Below, piece by piece: positions 6,528 to 13,761 of a DNA stretch of 39,291 nt. Source of the DNA: Flemingiibacterium sp045634005 (lineage in GTDB: Bacteria; Bacillota; Clostridia; Oscillospirales; CAG-272); NCBI GenBank assembly GCA_045634005.1, contig JAZQZL010000037.1:1-39291 (forward strand), given 5' to 3'. Numbering within the stretch: the stretch's first letter is position 1; the number at the start of each line of letters is the position of its first letter. The position numbers were made by a program, and so were the translations under genes. The notes beneath the pieces are model-generated. The model saw only the letters and a program-made list of their open reading frames with translations, searched no databases and had not been told where the DNA came from.

Positions 6528-7472
6528 CTACAGACGACCTCCAAAACCAAAAAGCCAAGCTACAAAGGCGAGCATAGGGACAACAGAAAACAGCACGGCA
6601 ACCTCTGCAGGTAGACTACTCATTATAGGATCATAGATAGAGGCGGTAAGAACGTTAGCAGCAGAACCGAGAGAAGCCGCGCTCCTCGTAGCTGCGGACA
6701 TAAAAGACTTTGCATCAGCAAGATAATTGTGAAAGTCGGAACTCACGCTATCATAAATGCCGCTTGCTTTATCCATGATCTCTTTTTCTTTATCTTGAAG
6801 AGCATTAGAAGCTTTTTCTAAATTATCGGCAGCGTCGGTGAGCTGACCGAGCGCGAGCCTTTGGAAATACTCTGCAGAAGGATCGGCGACACAATCAACG
6901 TAGATCGCATCAATCACAGGTTTACCTAAAGTAACAAGCTCGCCCAAAAAATCGAAGGCAGCGTAGAGCTCACCCCATTCAAGGTTATCTATATAACCTT
7001 GAGCAGTACAGAAAGCGAAGGTAACCAAATCATAATTATCGTCGGTATTGATAACATAGCTAAAATCAGAAAATCCACTGTAATCTACAGAAGCACTATT
7101 GTACTGCGGCAGCATATCCACCCAACTTGGCAAATGATCATTAAACGTCAAGCCTACAAAAGTAACATCTTCAATTCTCGACAAAAGAGAAACATTCTCA
7201 TAGGATATTTTGAAAGTTACAGTATAAGTGCAACCAGCTTGAATATCTGTCTTGACAATATAACCAAACCTGCGCTCTGTTCCATAAACGCCAGAAAATT
7301 CAACCGTATCACCCTCACCATAATAAGTGGGAAAATCTAAACCGTTATTAACACCTTTTGTATTGCAATAAAAATAGCCCTCGGCCGATTGCGTGAATGT
7401 ATCAGATGCGGCCACCGAAACAGAAAATACAAAGCAGGTAATTACAACTGCTAAAATTATCTTTTTACACAT
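6528..7472 (-). CDS. pIII-like adsorption / minor coat protein
   Basis: A 314-residue exported protein. It has a signal peptide (MCKKIILAVVITCFVFSVSV, cleavage likely after VAA), a long extracytoplasmic part of beta-rich appearance (residues 25-190), a helical stretch with heptad character (200-250) and a C-terminal membrane anchor (VLFSVVPMLAFVAWLFGFGG) ending in RL. This is the architecture of the filamentous-phage receptor-binding protein, which also releases the virion from the membrane. Sequence similarity to known pIII proteins is not evident, as expected for a host-range determinant. It follows the ssDNA-binding gene and precedes the pVI-like gene, the standard inovirus order. Confidence 0.75.
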   Translation of the reverse strand: MCKKIILAVVITCFVFSVSVAASDTFTQSAEGYFYCNTKGVNNGLDFPTYYGEGDTVEFSGVYGTERRFGYIVKTDIQAGCTYTVTFKISYENVSLLSRIEDVTFVGLTFNDHLPSWVDMLPQYNSASVDYSGFSDFSYVINTDDNYDLVTFAFCTAQGYIDNLEWGELYAAFDFLGELVTLGKPVIDAIYVDCVADPSAEYFQRLALGQLTDAADNLEKASNALQDKEKEIMDKASGIYDSVSSDFHNYLADAKSFMSAATRSAASLGSAANVLTASIYDPIMSSLPAEVAVLFSVVPMLAFVAWLFGFGGRL

Positions 7473-7499
7473 ATCGTAATCACCTGCTTTAAATTAGTT

Positions 7500-7808
7500 T
7501 TATTCTAACGACTGCAAGAACTTGGTAACTTTACCCTCGCCAACAATCTTAATGCCGTCAAGCGTGGGTTGAGTACCGAACATATTGTAGTGAAAATCGA
7601 GCACCTTACCGATGCACTCTGACCAATCTTTGAAATTGAGCTTCTCAACCTTGCTATTGTTTATCTTCATCTCTTTACCAAAGTAACCGTTGATATTGGG
7701 ATTGTCATTAGTAACGTAATAAAGCATTACGTTATCATACTCTACTGTACGTCCCTTATCGTCCTCAAAGCTTCCTTTTCGTGTCTGTACTCCGATACAC
7801 TCAATCAT
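7500..7808 (-). CDS. Single-stranded DNA-binding protein (gpV-like)
   Basis: A 102-residue acidic/aromatic protein (MIECIGVQTRKGSF; YDNVMLYYVTND; GYFGKEMKINN) whose size, place as first gene of the lytic operon and beta-strand-rich look fit the ssDNA-binding protein that coats phage plus strands before export. AAGAGG lies upstream of the ATG at 7808. It is separated from the pIII-like gene by 27 bases. The identification rests on context and on resemblance to small ssDNA-binding proteins of Gram-positive phages; a translational regulator is the main alternative. Confidence 0.6.
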   Translation of the reverse strand: MIECIGVQTRKGSFEDDKGRTVEYDNVMLYYVTNDNPNINGYFGKEMKINNSKVEKLNFKDWSECIGKVLDFHYNMFGTQPTLDGIKIVGEGKVTKFLQSLE

Positions 7809-7976
7809 GGTTATATACCTCTTTTCAAAATTTACGGTCTGTGGGGCTTTAGACCCTTCACCAGCCGCATTAACGGGCGAGGCACCGCCGAGCGCCCACT
7901 TAAAGCCCGCCTATCTGCGTTTGACCATGGAACGAAGATAAATAAGAACACACGTTATCGTAGTTCCTATGTTACA

Positions 7977-8005
7977 TTATAGCACAGAATGTTACGAAAT
8001 TCAAC
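7977..8005 (-). promoter_or_regulatory. Strong promoter of the phage lytic operon
   Basis: On the minus strand TTGAAT (8000-8005), a 17-base spacer, then a perfect TATAAT (7977-7982). A TGTTAC operator lies inside the spacer and another immediately downstream, so repressor binding would block it. Confidence 0.75.
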
Positions 8006-8015
8006 ATACAAATGT

Positions 8016-8044
8016 TACAAAAATCAACACAGCATTTTATATAT
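8016..8044 (+). promoter_or_regulatory. Promoter of the phage repressor gene
   Basis: TTACAA (8016-8021), a 17-base spacer and TATATA (8039-8044), followed by the inverted TGTTAC/GTAACA repeat and then AAGGAGG before the repressor ATG. The overlap suggests self-regulation. Confidence 0.55.
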
Positions 8045-8075
8045 ATGTTACAATAAGTAACAAGGAGGCGATAAA

Positions 8076-8291
8076 ATGTACCCAACAACATTCAGTCAGA
8101 AACTGACACACGCAAGAAAAGAAGCAGGTTACACGCAAATACAAGTTGCAGATATTCTAAAAATAAACAGAAATACACTCGCTTCTTACGAAACGGGGAG
8201 AGTTGAACCACCGCTATCAACACTCGCACTATTAGCAGACTTCTACTGCGTATCTGTAGATTGGCTTCTCGGTACGCGCGGTGGTAAATAA
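8076..8291 (+). CDS. XRE-family phage repressor
   Basis: A 71-residue single-domain helix-turn-helix protein: FSQKLTHARKEAGYTQIQVA followed by DILKINRNTLASYETGRVEP and a third helix ending in VSVDWLLGTRGG, the classical Cro/CI-type XRE fold. AAGGAGG precedes the ATG. It is the only plus-strand gene of the prophage and diverges from the lytic operon across the operator array, which is the expected place for a lysogeny repressor. No protease or sensor domain is present, so induction would need another signal. Confidence 0.85.
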   Translation: MYPTTFSQKLTHARKEAGYTQIQVADILKINRNTLASYETGRVEPPLSTLALLADFYCVSVDWLLGTRGGK

Positions 8292-8319
8292 AACATCACA
8301 ACACCCCAAACAACAAAAA

Positions 8320-8353
8320 CGCCTTGTAGGGCTTCTGTGAGCCTTACAGGGCG
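8320..8353 (+). terminator. Terminator after the repressor
   Basis: CGCCTTGTAGGGCT (8320-8333) pairs with AGCCTTACAGGGCG (8340-8353) with two G-U pairs, followed by TTTG. It lies 28 bases past the repressor stop. Confidence 0.7.
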
Positions 8354-8602
8354 TTTGTATGTATATGCCGTATTCGATTGTATGCCGTGCGCTTTGACGC
8401 GCATTCTACGGCTTGATATAACCGTTAATATGAAATAGGCTGAATAGAGGAAAGGGCGCTTCGCGCAAAAATGGAAAAATTTTCTGTCGATCGCCAAGAT
8501 CGCAGACTACACAAAATCTCGTCCATTTTGTATAATTGGGTCAATTTTTCTGTAAGGGAGTTTTCTGTATCCCCTACCGCGTTGCGCCTTTAAAAATGTG
8601 TG
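8354..8602. other. Non-coding right edge of the prophage
   Basis: No gene is seen here. The stretch contains the right attachment candidate and the transition from A+T-rich phage to host sequence. Confidence 0.5.
8506..8538. repeat. Candidate right attachment site, dif-like
   Basis: ACTACACAAAAT (8506-8517) and ATTTTGTATAAT (8525-8536) are inverted repeats matching at 10 of 12 positions around a 7-base centre. The right arm repeats the left-end motif at 2516 and 2554 and the palindrome at 3033-3064. The pairing of two arms resembles a XerC/XerD target. Confidence 0.45.
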
Positions 8603-8629
8603 AGGTGCCGCCATTTTGTGACGGCACCT
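8603..8629. terminator. Terminator of the aminotransferase operon
   Basis: AGGTGCCG (8603-8610) pairs with CGGCACCT (8622-8629) just past the aminotransferase stop. On the minus strand it is followed after six bases by ATTTTTAAA; the arrangement could work in both directions. Confidence 0.7.
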
Positions 8630-8634
8630 GTTTA

Positions 8635-9798
8635 TCACAGTGTCTTTATAAACTCGCCTATACCTTCAATAGCTTTTCCAATATGCTCGACCGAGTATGC
8701 GTAGGAGATTCTCGCAAATCCCTCGCCGCATTTACCGAACGCTGTACCGGGCACTATCGCTATTCCCTTTTCGTCGAGTAGCTTTTGGCAAAACTCCTCG
8801 CTAGACAGTCCGTATTTACCTATATTCGGGAATACGTAGAATGCGCCCTCCGCCTCAAAGCACTCGATGCCGTGCCCGCGAAGACCTGCTAAAATGTACT
8901 TTCTGCGGCGGTTATATTCTCTTGCCATCATTTCTATATCCGCATCGCCGTTTCGAAGCGCTTCGATAGCTGCAAGCTGGCTCGTTGTCGGCGCGCACAT
9001 TATAGCGTACTGATGGATCTTGTGTATTTGCTCAATGATTGGTGCCGGTGCGCAGAGATATCCGAGTCGCCATCCCGTCATCGCGTACGCCTTCGAAAAG
9101 CCGGAAACGGTTATTGTGCGCTCCCACATTCCGTCAAGCGTTGCTATAGGAGTATGCTTGAATCCGTACGTGAGCTCTGCGTATATCTCGTCCGACAACA
9201 CCATTATATCGGTGCCGCGCAGCACTTCTGCTATCGCTTCAAGCTCCTCGCGCGTGAGCACAGCGCCCGTCGGATTGTTCGGAAACGGGAGTATCAAAAG
9301 CTTTGTTTTGTCAGTAATAGCCGCTTTGAGCGCTTCTGGCGTTAATTTGAAATTGTCCTGTGCCTTGGTTTCGATATAGACCGGTACACCGTGTGCCATC
9401 TCAACTATAGGTCCGTAGCACACGAACGCCGGAATCGGTATTATAACCTCGTCGCCGGGGTTTACAAGTGCGCGCACGCCAATATCAATAGCCTCACTTC
9501 CGCCGACGGTTACAATAACGTCGCTTTTGGGCGTGTATGCAAGGTTAAAGCGGCGGTTTAAGTAGTTGCATATCTCACAGCGAAGCTCCATTATACCGTC
9601 GTTTGAGGTATAGTACGTCTTTCCGCGCTCAAGGCTTTCGATGCCTGCCTCGCGGATATGCCACGGAGTGAGAAAATCAGGTTCACCTACGGTCAGGGAT
9701 ATAACGTCTTTGCGGTCGCCGAGCAGGTCAAAAAATTTGCGTATGCCGGACGGCTCAATATTCTGAACCGTTCTCGACAAAATTTTAGAGTAATCCAT
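8635..9798 (-). CDS. Class I/II pyridoxal-phosphate aminotransferase
   Basis: A 387-residue fold-type I aminotransferase transferring an amino group between an amino acid and a 2-oxo acid in the cytoplasm. Motifs include SLTVGEPDF near the N-terminus, the cofactor-contacting LPFPNNPTGAVL and LSDEIYAELTY, and the Schiff-base lysine in SGFSKAYAMTGWRLGY. The C-terminal arginine region is GEGFARISYA. It is closest in look to the aspartate / aromatic-type (AspC, PatA) branch; the exact substrate is not readable. Its ATG lies three bases after the Lrp-type regulator, the last gene pair of a five-gene operon. The pairing suggests amino-acid-responsive control. Confidence 0.9.
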   Translation of the reverse strand: MDYSKILSRTVQNIEPSGIRKFFDLLGDRKDVISLTVGEPDFLTPWHIREAGIESLERGKTYYTSNDGIMELRCEICNYLNRRFNLAYTPKSDVIVTVGGSEAIDIGVRALVNPGDEVIIPIPAFVCYGPIVEMAHGVPVYIETKAQDNFKLTPEALKAAITDKTKLLILPFPNNPTGAVLTREELEAIAEVLRGTDIMVLSDEIYAELTYGFKHTPIATLDGMWERTITVSGFSKAYAMTGWRLGYLCAPAPIIEQIHKIHQYAIMCAPTTSQLAAIEALRNGDADIEMMAREYNRRRKYILAGLRGHGIECFEAEGAFYVFPNIGKYGLSSEEFCQKLLDEKGIAIVPGTAFGKCGEGFARISYAYSVEHIGKAIEGIGEFIKTL

Positions 9799-9801
9799 AT
9801 T

Positions 9802-10284
9802 TTACAGTGTACCTCTCAGGTCAACCTCACACGGGCCGTAAACGGCTCCCTTATCCTTATATTTGCGAAGCACGAAATGCGTAGACGTGGAAACGATAAA
9901 TTCAATAGGCGCGAGCTTCTGCGCCACGAAGAATGCAACCTCCTTCATGGTTCTGCCCTCGATAAATACGGCGAGGTCGAAGCTTCCGCTCATAAGATAA
10001 AGCGACTGCACCTCGGGATAGTTGTATATCTTCTGTGCAACCTTGTCAAAGCCGCGGTCACGCTGCGGTGCTACCTTTAATTCGATAAGCGCGGTCACGT
10101 ATTCTCTGTCCGTCTTATCCCAGTCAACAAGTGTCTTATAGCCGAGAATAACGCCGTCCTTCTCGTACGTTTTAATCATATCCTTGATCTCGCCCACCTC
10201 TTTGTCGAGCATTACGGCAAGCTGATCTGCTGTAAGTCTGCTGTCGTTTTCAAGCAGCGTTAAAAGTTCGTTGTTGTTTTTCAT
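9802..10284 (-). CDS. Lrp/AsnC-family transcriptional regulator
   Basis: 160 residues: an N-terminal winged helix-turn-helix (LLTLLENDSRLTADQLAVML, then EVGEIKDMIKTYEKDGVILG) and a C-terminal ligand-binding domain (ALIELKVAPQRDRGFDKVAQ and on, including SLYLMSGSFDLAVFIEG). Such regulators sense amino acids and form octamers. It lies three bases from the aminotransferase, which it may control, and 12 bases after the MutS-like gene. Confidence 0.85.
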   Translation of the reverse strand: MKNNNELLTLLENDSRLTADQLAVMLDKEVGEIKDMIKTYEKDGVILGYKTLVDWDKTDREYVTALIELKVAPQRDRGFDKVAQKIYNYPEVQSLYLMSGSFDLAVFIEGRTMKEVAFFVAQKLAPIEFIVSTSTHFVLRKYKDKGAVYGPCEVDLRGTL

Positions 10285-10296
10285 ATTGTACCTCGA

Positions 10297-11889
10297 TTAT
10301 TGCTTATTTTTTACGCGTGTCATTATTTTGTCGTACGATAGCCCGTATTTGTCAGCAATATCGCGCGCATACGATTTACCGTCGGGCTTGGCTCGGGTTA
10401 TCTCGAACGAGCGCTCCGCGCCGTTTATTCCCGCGACGAGGGTGTCGATCATAACGCCGCCCTCCGCCGCGCATTTTGCGTTTGTTTCATCGATCTGCGC
10501 GGACAATTCGTGCAGATGCGTTGAGAAAAGGCAGCGACAGCCAACTATCGAAAGGCCCGTCAAAACCTCGGAGGCTATATACGACGCCTCATACGATCCC
10601 GTTGAGCTGAAGGATTCATCGAGCAGCACAAGACTGTGCTTGTCAACCACGTCGAAAATCTCGTTAAGACGGGCGCACTCCTCGCCGAGTCTTCCCTTTT
10701 CTATCGTGTCACCGCTCTCCGTCGGGAAATGGGTGAATATCGCGCTTGCAGGCGAAATTTTAGCGCTATCGGCAGGCACGGGCAAGCCGAGCTGTGAGAG
10801 TGCCTGTACGATGCCCACCGCACAGGTTATAACCGATTTACCGCCGCGGTTAGGTCCTGTAAGGACGTATATCTTCGCGTTGTCGTCAAACGAAATATCG
10901 TTCTTCACCATCGGCGCATCAACGCGGAGCGCTACTGTGGGGTTATATATGCCAAACGCGGTAAGCTCGCGCGCGTCCATATCGCAGATTTCCGGTATCG
11001 CGAGTGCAAGTCCGCGGCTCTTTAAGGCAAGCAGCATATGCTGTGCCTTCGTGAGAAACTCGATCTCGGGCATTATGCGGAGTAAGAAATCGGTGTTTGA
11101 CAAAACGTAGCTCTGCACAAGTGATCTCCAAGCTCGAACGTCAGACTTGAATATCTCGTTCATCGCGTTGTTGAACGCGTTTGTAAACGCGATCTTCGCG
11201 TTGTCTGTATTTGCGTGAGTGTACGGCACGAGCGGTGCGATGCAGGTATAATCGCCGTCCTTAAAGTCCATACGGAGTATCTTATCGATGATCTTTCCGC
11301 TCTTGAACTGCTCTGAGTTAAGGCTTATAACACCTGCGTCCGTCGGGCGAAACTCGGAGTCGAGGTTGACGCCGATTGTGACCGATTTAACGTCGTGTAC
11401 CTTGGCGGTAAGCTCGCCGAGCTTCTTGTTGAGATCACGGTAATACTCGCTTTCGGAAAGCTCGGTTACGGTTTCTGTGAGCTTCTTAAGCGCCGTCGAG
11501 TTTACGTTACTGCGAACACTCTGAAAACCTTTTGCAAGGCGCGCAACGATGTCTATGTAAAGCTCGATCTCGGTGATGCTGTAAAGGTAGTTTTTAGCCA
11601 CCTCGGTCTCACTCTTGATAGCACGAAGCTCGATTATATCGTTAAGCAGTGTAAGCACGCTCTTTAAGGTATCAACGATCGACGGGTTGTTAAGAAGATC
11701 GTTTATTACCTCAAGACGGTATTCTATTGTTGCTTTGTCGGTTGTAAAATAGTCCGACAAGGGCGAGTTTTTAAGGTCAATGAGAAAGTCAAGCCCAAGC
11801 TCCTCGATAACCGCCTCGGAAATATTTACTTTTGCGCCGCTTATCTCATCGGCGTTCGGATATAAAAGGCTGAATGTTGAATCAAGCAT
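10297..11889 (-). CDS. MutS-family ATPase lacking mismatch-recognition domains
   Basis: A 530-residue protein with a helical lever-like middle region and a C-terminal MutS ATPase. Walker A is GPNRGGKS (about 345-352, where classical MutS has GPNMGGKS), Walker B is LVLLDES (about 420) and the H-loop is STHLHEL (about 456). The N-terminal mismatch-binding and connector domains of MutS are missing, and the nuclease Smr domain of MutS2 is also absent. It therefore belongs to the stand-alone MutS-like ATPases of Firmicutes whose role is not settled. It sits between PHP phosphatase and Lrp genes with short gaps (17 and 12 bases), in one operon. Confidence 0.8.
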   Translation of the reverse strand: MLDSTFSLLYPNADEISGAKVNISEAVIEELGLDFLIDLKNSPLSDYFTTDKATIEYRLEVINDLLNNPSIVDTLKSVLTLLNDIIELRAIKSETEVAKNYLYSITEIELYIDIVARLAKGFQSVRSNVNSTALKKLTETVTELSESEYYRDLNKKLGELTAKVHDVKSVTIGVNLDSEFRPTDAGVISLNSEQFKSGKIIDKILRMDFKDGDYTCIAPLVPYTHANTDNAKIAFTNAFNNAMNEIFKSDVRAWRSLVQSYVLSNTDFLLRIMPEIEFLTKAQHMLLALKSRGLALAIPEICDMDARELTAFGIYNPTVALRVDAPMVKNDISFDDNAKIYVLTGPNRGGKSVITCAVGIVQALSQLGLPVPADSAKISPASAIFTHFPTESGDTIEKGRLGEECARLNEIFDVVDKHSLVLLDESFSSTGSYEASYIASEVLTGLSIVGCRCLFSTHLHELSAQIDETNAKCAAEGGVMIDTLVAGINGAERSFEITRAKPDGKSYARDIADKYGLSYDKIMTRVKNKQ

Positions 11890-11906
11890 CTTTAACCTTC
11901 CCTTTT

Positions 11907-12727
11907 CTAAAGTTCAATTTGTGTGAGCCTTCCGTCGCGTACGACACACTGTGACTTGAAGCCGAGGCTGCGAAGTGCCGCCGCGGTATTTTCTATTTCT
12001 GATCCGACCTGATCCGCCATGTGTGCATCGGAGCCGAGTGTAATAAGCTCGCCGCCAAGCTCGCGGTATAGGGATTCTATCTCGTATTTAGGCGCTGCGG
12101 CATTTTCAAGACGCAGTCCCTTGGTGTTTATTTCAAGTGCGATCCCCTTGGAAATGAGCTTCTTTAAAATGCGCTCAAAATCGTTAAGATACGGCTTTAT
12201 ATCGAAATCAATTCCGCCGATTCTTAAATAGCGCTCGAAAAATGTGATGTGTCCGAGCGTTGAAAATCCGCCGAAATCAACAACCTTTTCCGTTTCCTCA
12301 ATTGTGCGGCGCATAATGTGTGAGATTATGCTGTTACTCATGCTGGAGGTGTTAATACGCTCGAAGTTTATAAAAGCATAATTGGGATAATTTTCGAGGT
12401 TATGTAGCGAGCCAATAATGAACTCAAAGCCCATTTTATCTATGGTTGCCTTTGCGATATCGGGACATGCGTGTGCGCCTCCTATCTCGATGCCGTAATT
12501 GATCTGAAGTCTGCCTGAGACTTCTCTTTAGCTTCGAGAATGGCTCGCTTTGCGCCGTCAATATCGAGCTTTCTGTAAACCGTGTCGCGATCCTTGTCGA
12601 TATCATAGTGGTCGCACAGCGAAATCTCGCTTATACCGCGTGCGATTGCCGCCTCTGCGATATCGTTTATTTCGGATTTACAGTCGTATGAAAATTTCGT
12701 GTGTATGTGTGAGTCGTGAATATACAA
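11907..12727 (-). pseudogene. Frameshifted PHP-domain (histidinol-phosphatase-like) copy
   Basis: Two frames together encode a paralogue of the intact PHP gene just upstream. The first starts at TTG 12727 (AAGGAG upstream), carries DSHIHTKFS and LCDHYDID, and stops at 12482. The second frame resumes with LQINYGIEIGGAHACP and continues to GSLHNL, LEINTKGLR and GSDAH, ending at 11907. Alignment with the intact copy at AKEK..LQIN shows that one base is missing near 12503-12512. Restoring it gives a full-length protein. The rest of both halves is well preserved, so the break is recent, or is an assembly error, or is a recoding site. The family hydrolyses phosphate esters with a metal cluster. Confidence 0.8.
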
Positions 12728-12739
12728 CGTGACAACTCC

Positions 12740-13546
12740 TTAAAGCTCGATTTGGGTGAATCTGCCGTCGCGCACAACGCACTGCGACTTGAAGCCAAGG
12801 CTGCGAAGCGTCGCAGCAGCCTCTTCTATTCCCTTTCCGATGTCCTCGGCAAAGTGTGCGTCGGAGCCGAGCGTGATAAGCTCGCCGCCAAGCTCGCGGT
12901 AAAGTGCCAGAAGGTCGTATCCGGGCATCGTGATGCTGTTTCTGCGAAGACCGGATGTGTTTATCTCAAGCGCGATCTTTTTCTCGATAAGCTTCCTGAA
13001 TATGCGCGCGAAATCGTCCTTGTACGCTTCGTATTCGAACGGCTTACCGGCTATCGTGAGGTAGCGCTGAATATAAGTGATGTGGGCGAGGGTTGAAAAC
13101 TCACCGAACTCGATTACCTCTTCGGTTTCCTTGATCATTCGATTCATAAGGTAGACTATCTGCTCATCAAACATTCGCTCAAGCAAAAGAAGCGAGAAAT
13201 CGGGATATCCGCGAAGATTGTGAAGCGAGCCGATTACGAAATCGTATCCCATACGCTCGATAAGCTCGTGCGCTTCTTTGGGATAAACGTGCGCTTCACC
13301 TAGCTCGACGCCGAAGTTTATCTGAAGCTTGCCTGCATACTTTTCTTTTGCCGCCAAAATCTCGCGCTTTGCCGCGTCAGCCTCAAACGGTGCGTATATG
13401 CCCTCGATAACGTTATCAATATCGCAGTGGTCGCACAGTGATATTTCGCTTATACCGCGTGCAATGGCGGTTTCTGCAATGTCGTTTATATCGCTCTCGC
13501 TGTCAAATGAGAATTTGGTGTGTACGTGCGAGTCATGAATATACAT
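12740..13546 (-). CDS. PHP-domain phosphoesterase, histidinol-phosphatase (HisJ/HisK) type
   Basis: 268 residues with all PHP metal-binding motifs in order: DSHVHTKFS (5-13), SLCDHCDID, the Glu of GVELGEAH, the His of GSLHNL, and GSDAHFAED near the C-terminus. The family dephosphorylates histidinol phosphate, but many copies in Clostridia act on other small phosphates, and no his genes are nearby. It is the first gene of a minus-strand operon; 12 bases follow before its frameshifted paralogue. The two are tandem duplicates. The ATG start has weak spacing from an AAAGGAT-type site. Confidence 0.8.
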   Translation of the reverse strand: MYIHDSHVHTKFSFDSESDINDIAETAIARGISEISLCDHCDIDNVIEGIYAPFEADAAKREILAAKEKYAGKLQINFGVELGEAHVYPKEAHELIERMGYDFVIGSLHNLRGYPDFSLLLLERMFDEQIVYLMNRMIKETEEVIEFGEFSTLAHITYIQRYLTIAGKPFEYEAYKDDFARIFRKLIEKKIALEINTSGLRRNSITMPGYDLLALYRELGGELITLGSDAHFAEDIGKGIEEAAATLRSLGFKSQCVVRDGRFTQIEL

Positions 13547-13625
13547 TTACAAAAAATCCTTTCGTTATACCGCAAAAACGCCGCAAATTATTCTGCGTAT
13601 GCGTTCAAATACATATCCATTTTAT

Positions 13626-13654
13626 ATTTTAACACATTTTCTCTGCAAGTACAA
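13626..13654 (-). promoter_or_regulatory. Promoter of the PHP/mutS-like/lrp/aminotransferase operon
   Basis: Minus strand TTGTAC (13649-13654), a 17-base spacer, TAAAAT (13626-13631), about 80 bases before the first gene. Confidence 0.55.
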
Positions 13655-13684
13655 GAGGAAACGAATATTTTTTTCAAAATGTTA

Positions 13685-13713
13685 TTGTTTTTTTCAAAAA
13701 AATATGATATTAT
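13685..13713 (+). promoter_or_regulatory. Promoter candidate of uxaC
   Basis: TTGTTT (13685-13690), 17 bases, TATTAT (13708-13713), in an A+T-rich divergent region. Confidence 0.4.
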
Positions 13714-13761
13714 ATATGTGATATTATTTTGTATGTCACATACACAGAAAGGGTTAACGCT

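Larger units (their letters stand above)
7971..8063. promoter_or_regulatory. Operator array between phage operon and repressor
   Basis: TGTTAC occurs at 7971, 7991, 8014 and 8047. The last is paired with GTAACA (8058-8063) as an inverted repeat. The copies overlap or abut the promoter elements of both divergent transcripts. The natural reading is binding sites for the XRE repressor encoded at 8076. The remaining leader (7809-7970) holds no gene. Confidence 0.65.
2516..8538. mobile_element. Integrated filamentous phage (inovirus) prophage
   Basis: A block of about 6 kb, more A+T-rich than its flanks, carries the gene set that defines filamentous ssDNA phages. It has an HUH replication initiator, a Zot/pI ATPase, a ssDNA-binding protein, several 45-90 residue single-helix membrane proteins including coat proteins, a signal-peptide-bearing pIII-like protein and an XRE repressor. 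All lytic genes are on the minus strand and the repressor is divergent. A 13-base direct repeat (ATTTTGTATAATT) lies at 2516-2528 and 8525-8537, and a near copy lies at 2554-2566. An alternative left edge is the palindrome at 3033-3064, which would leave a 5.5 kb unit plus a non-coding remnant. No integrase or transposase is present. It sits between two host genes without breaking either. Confidence 0.85.
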
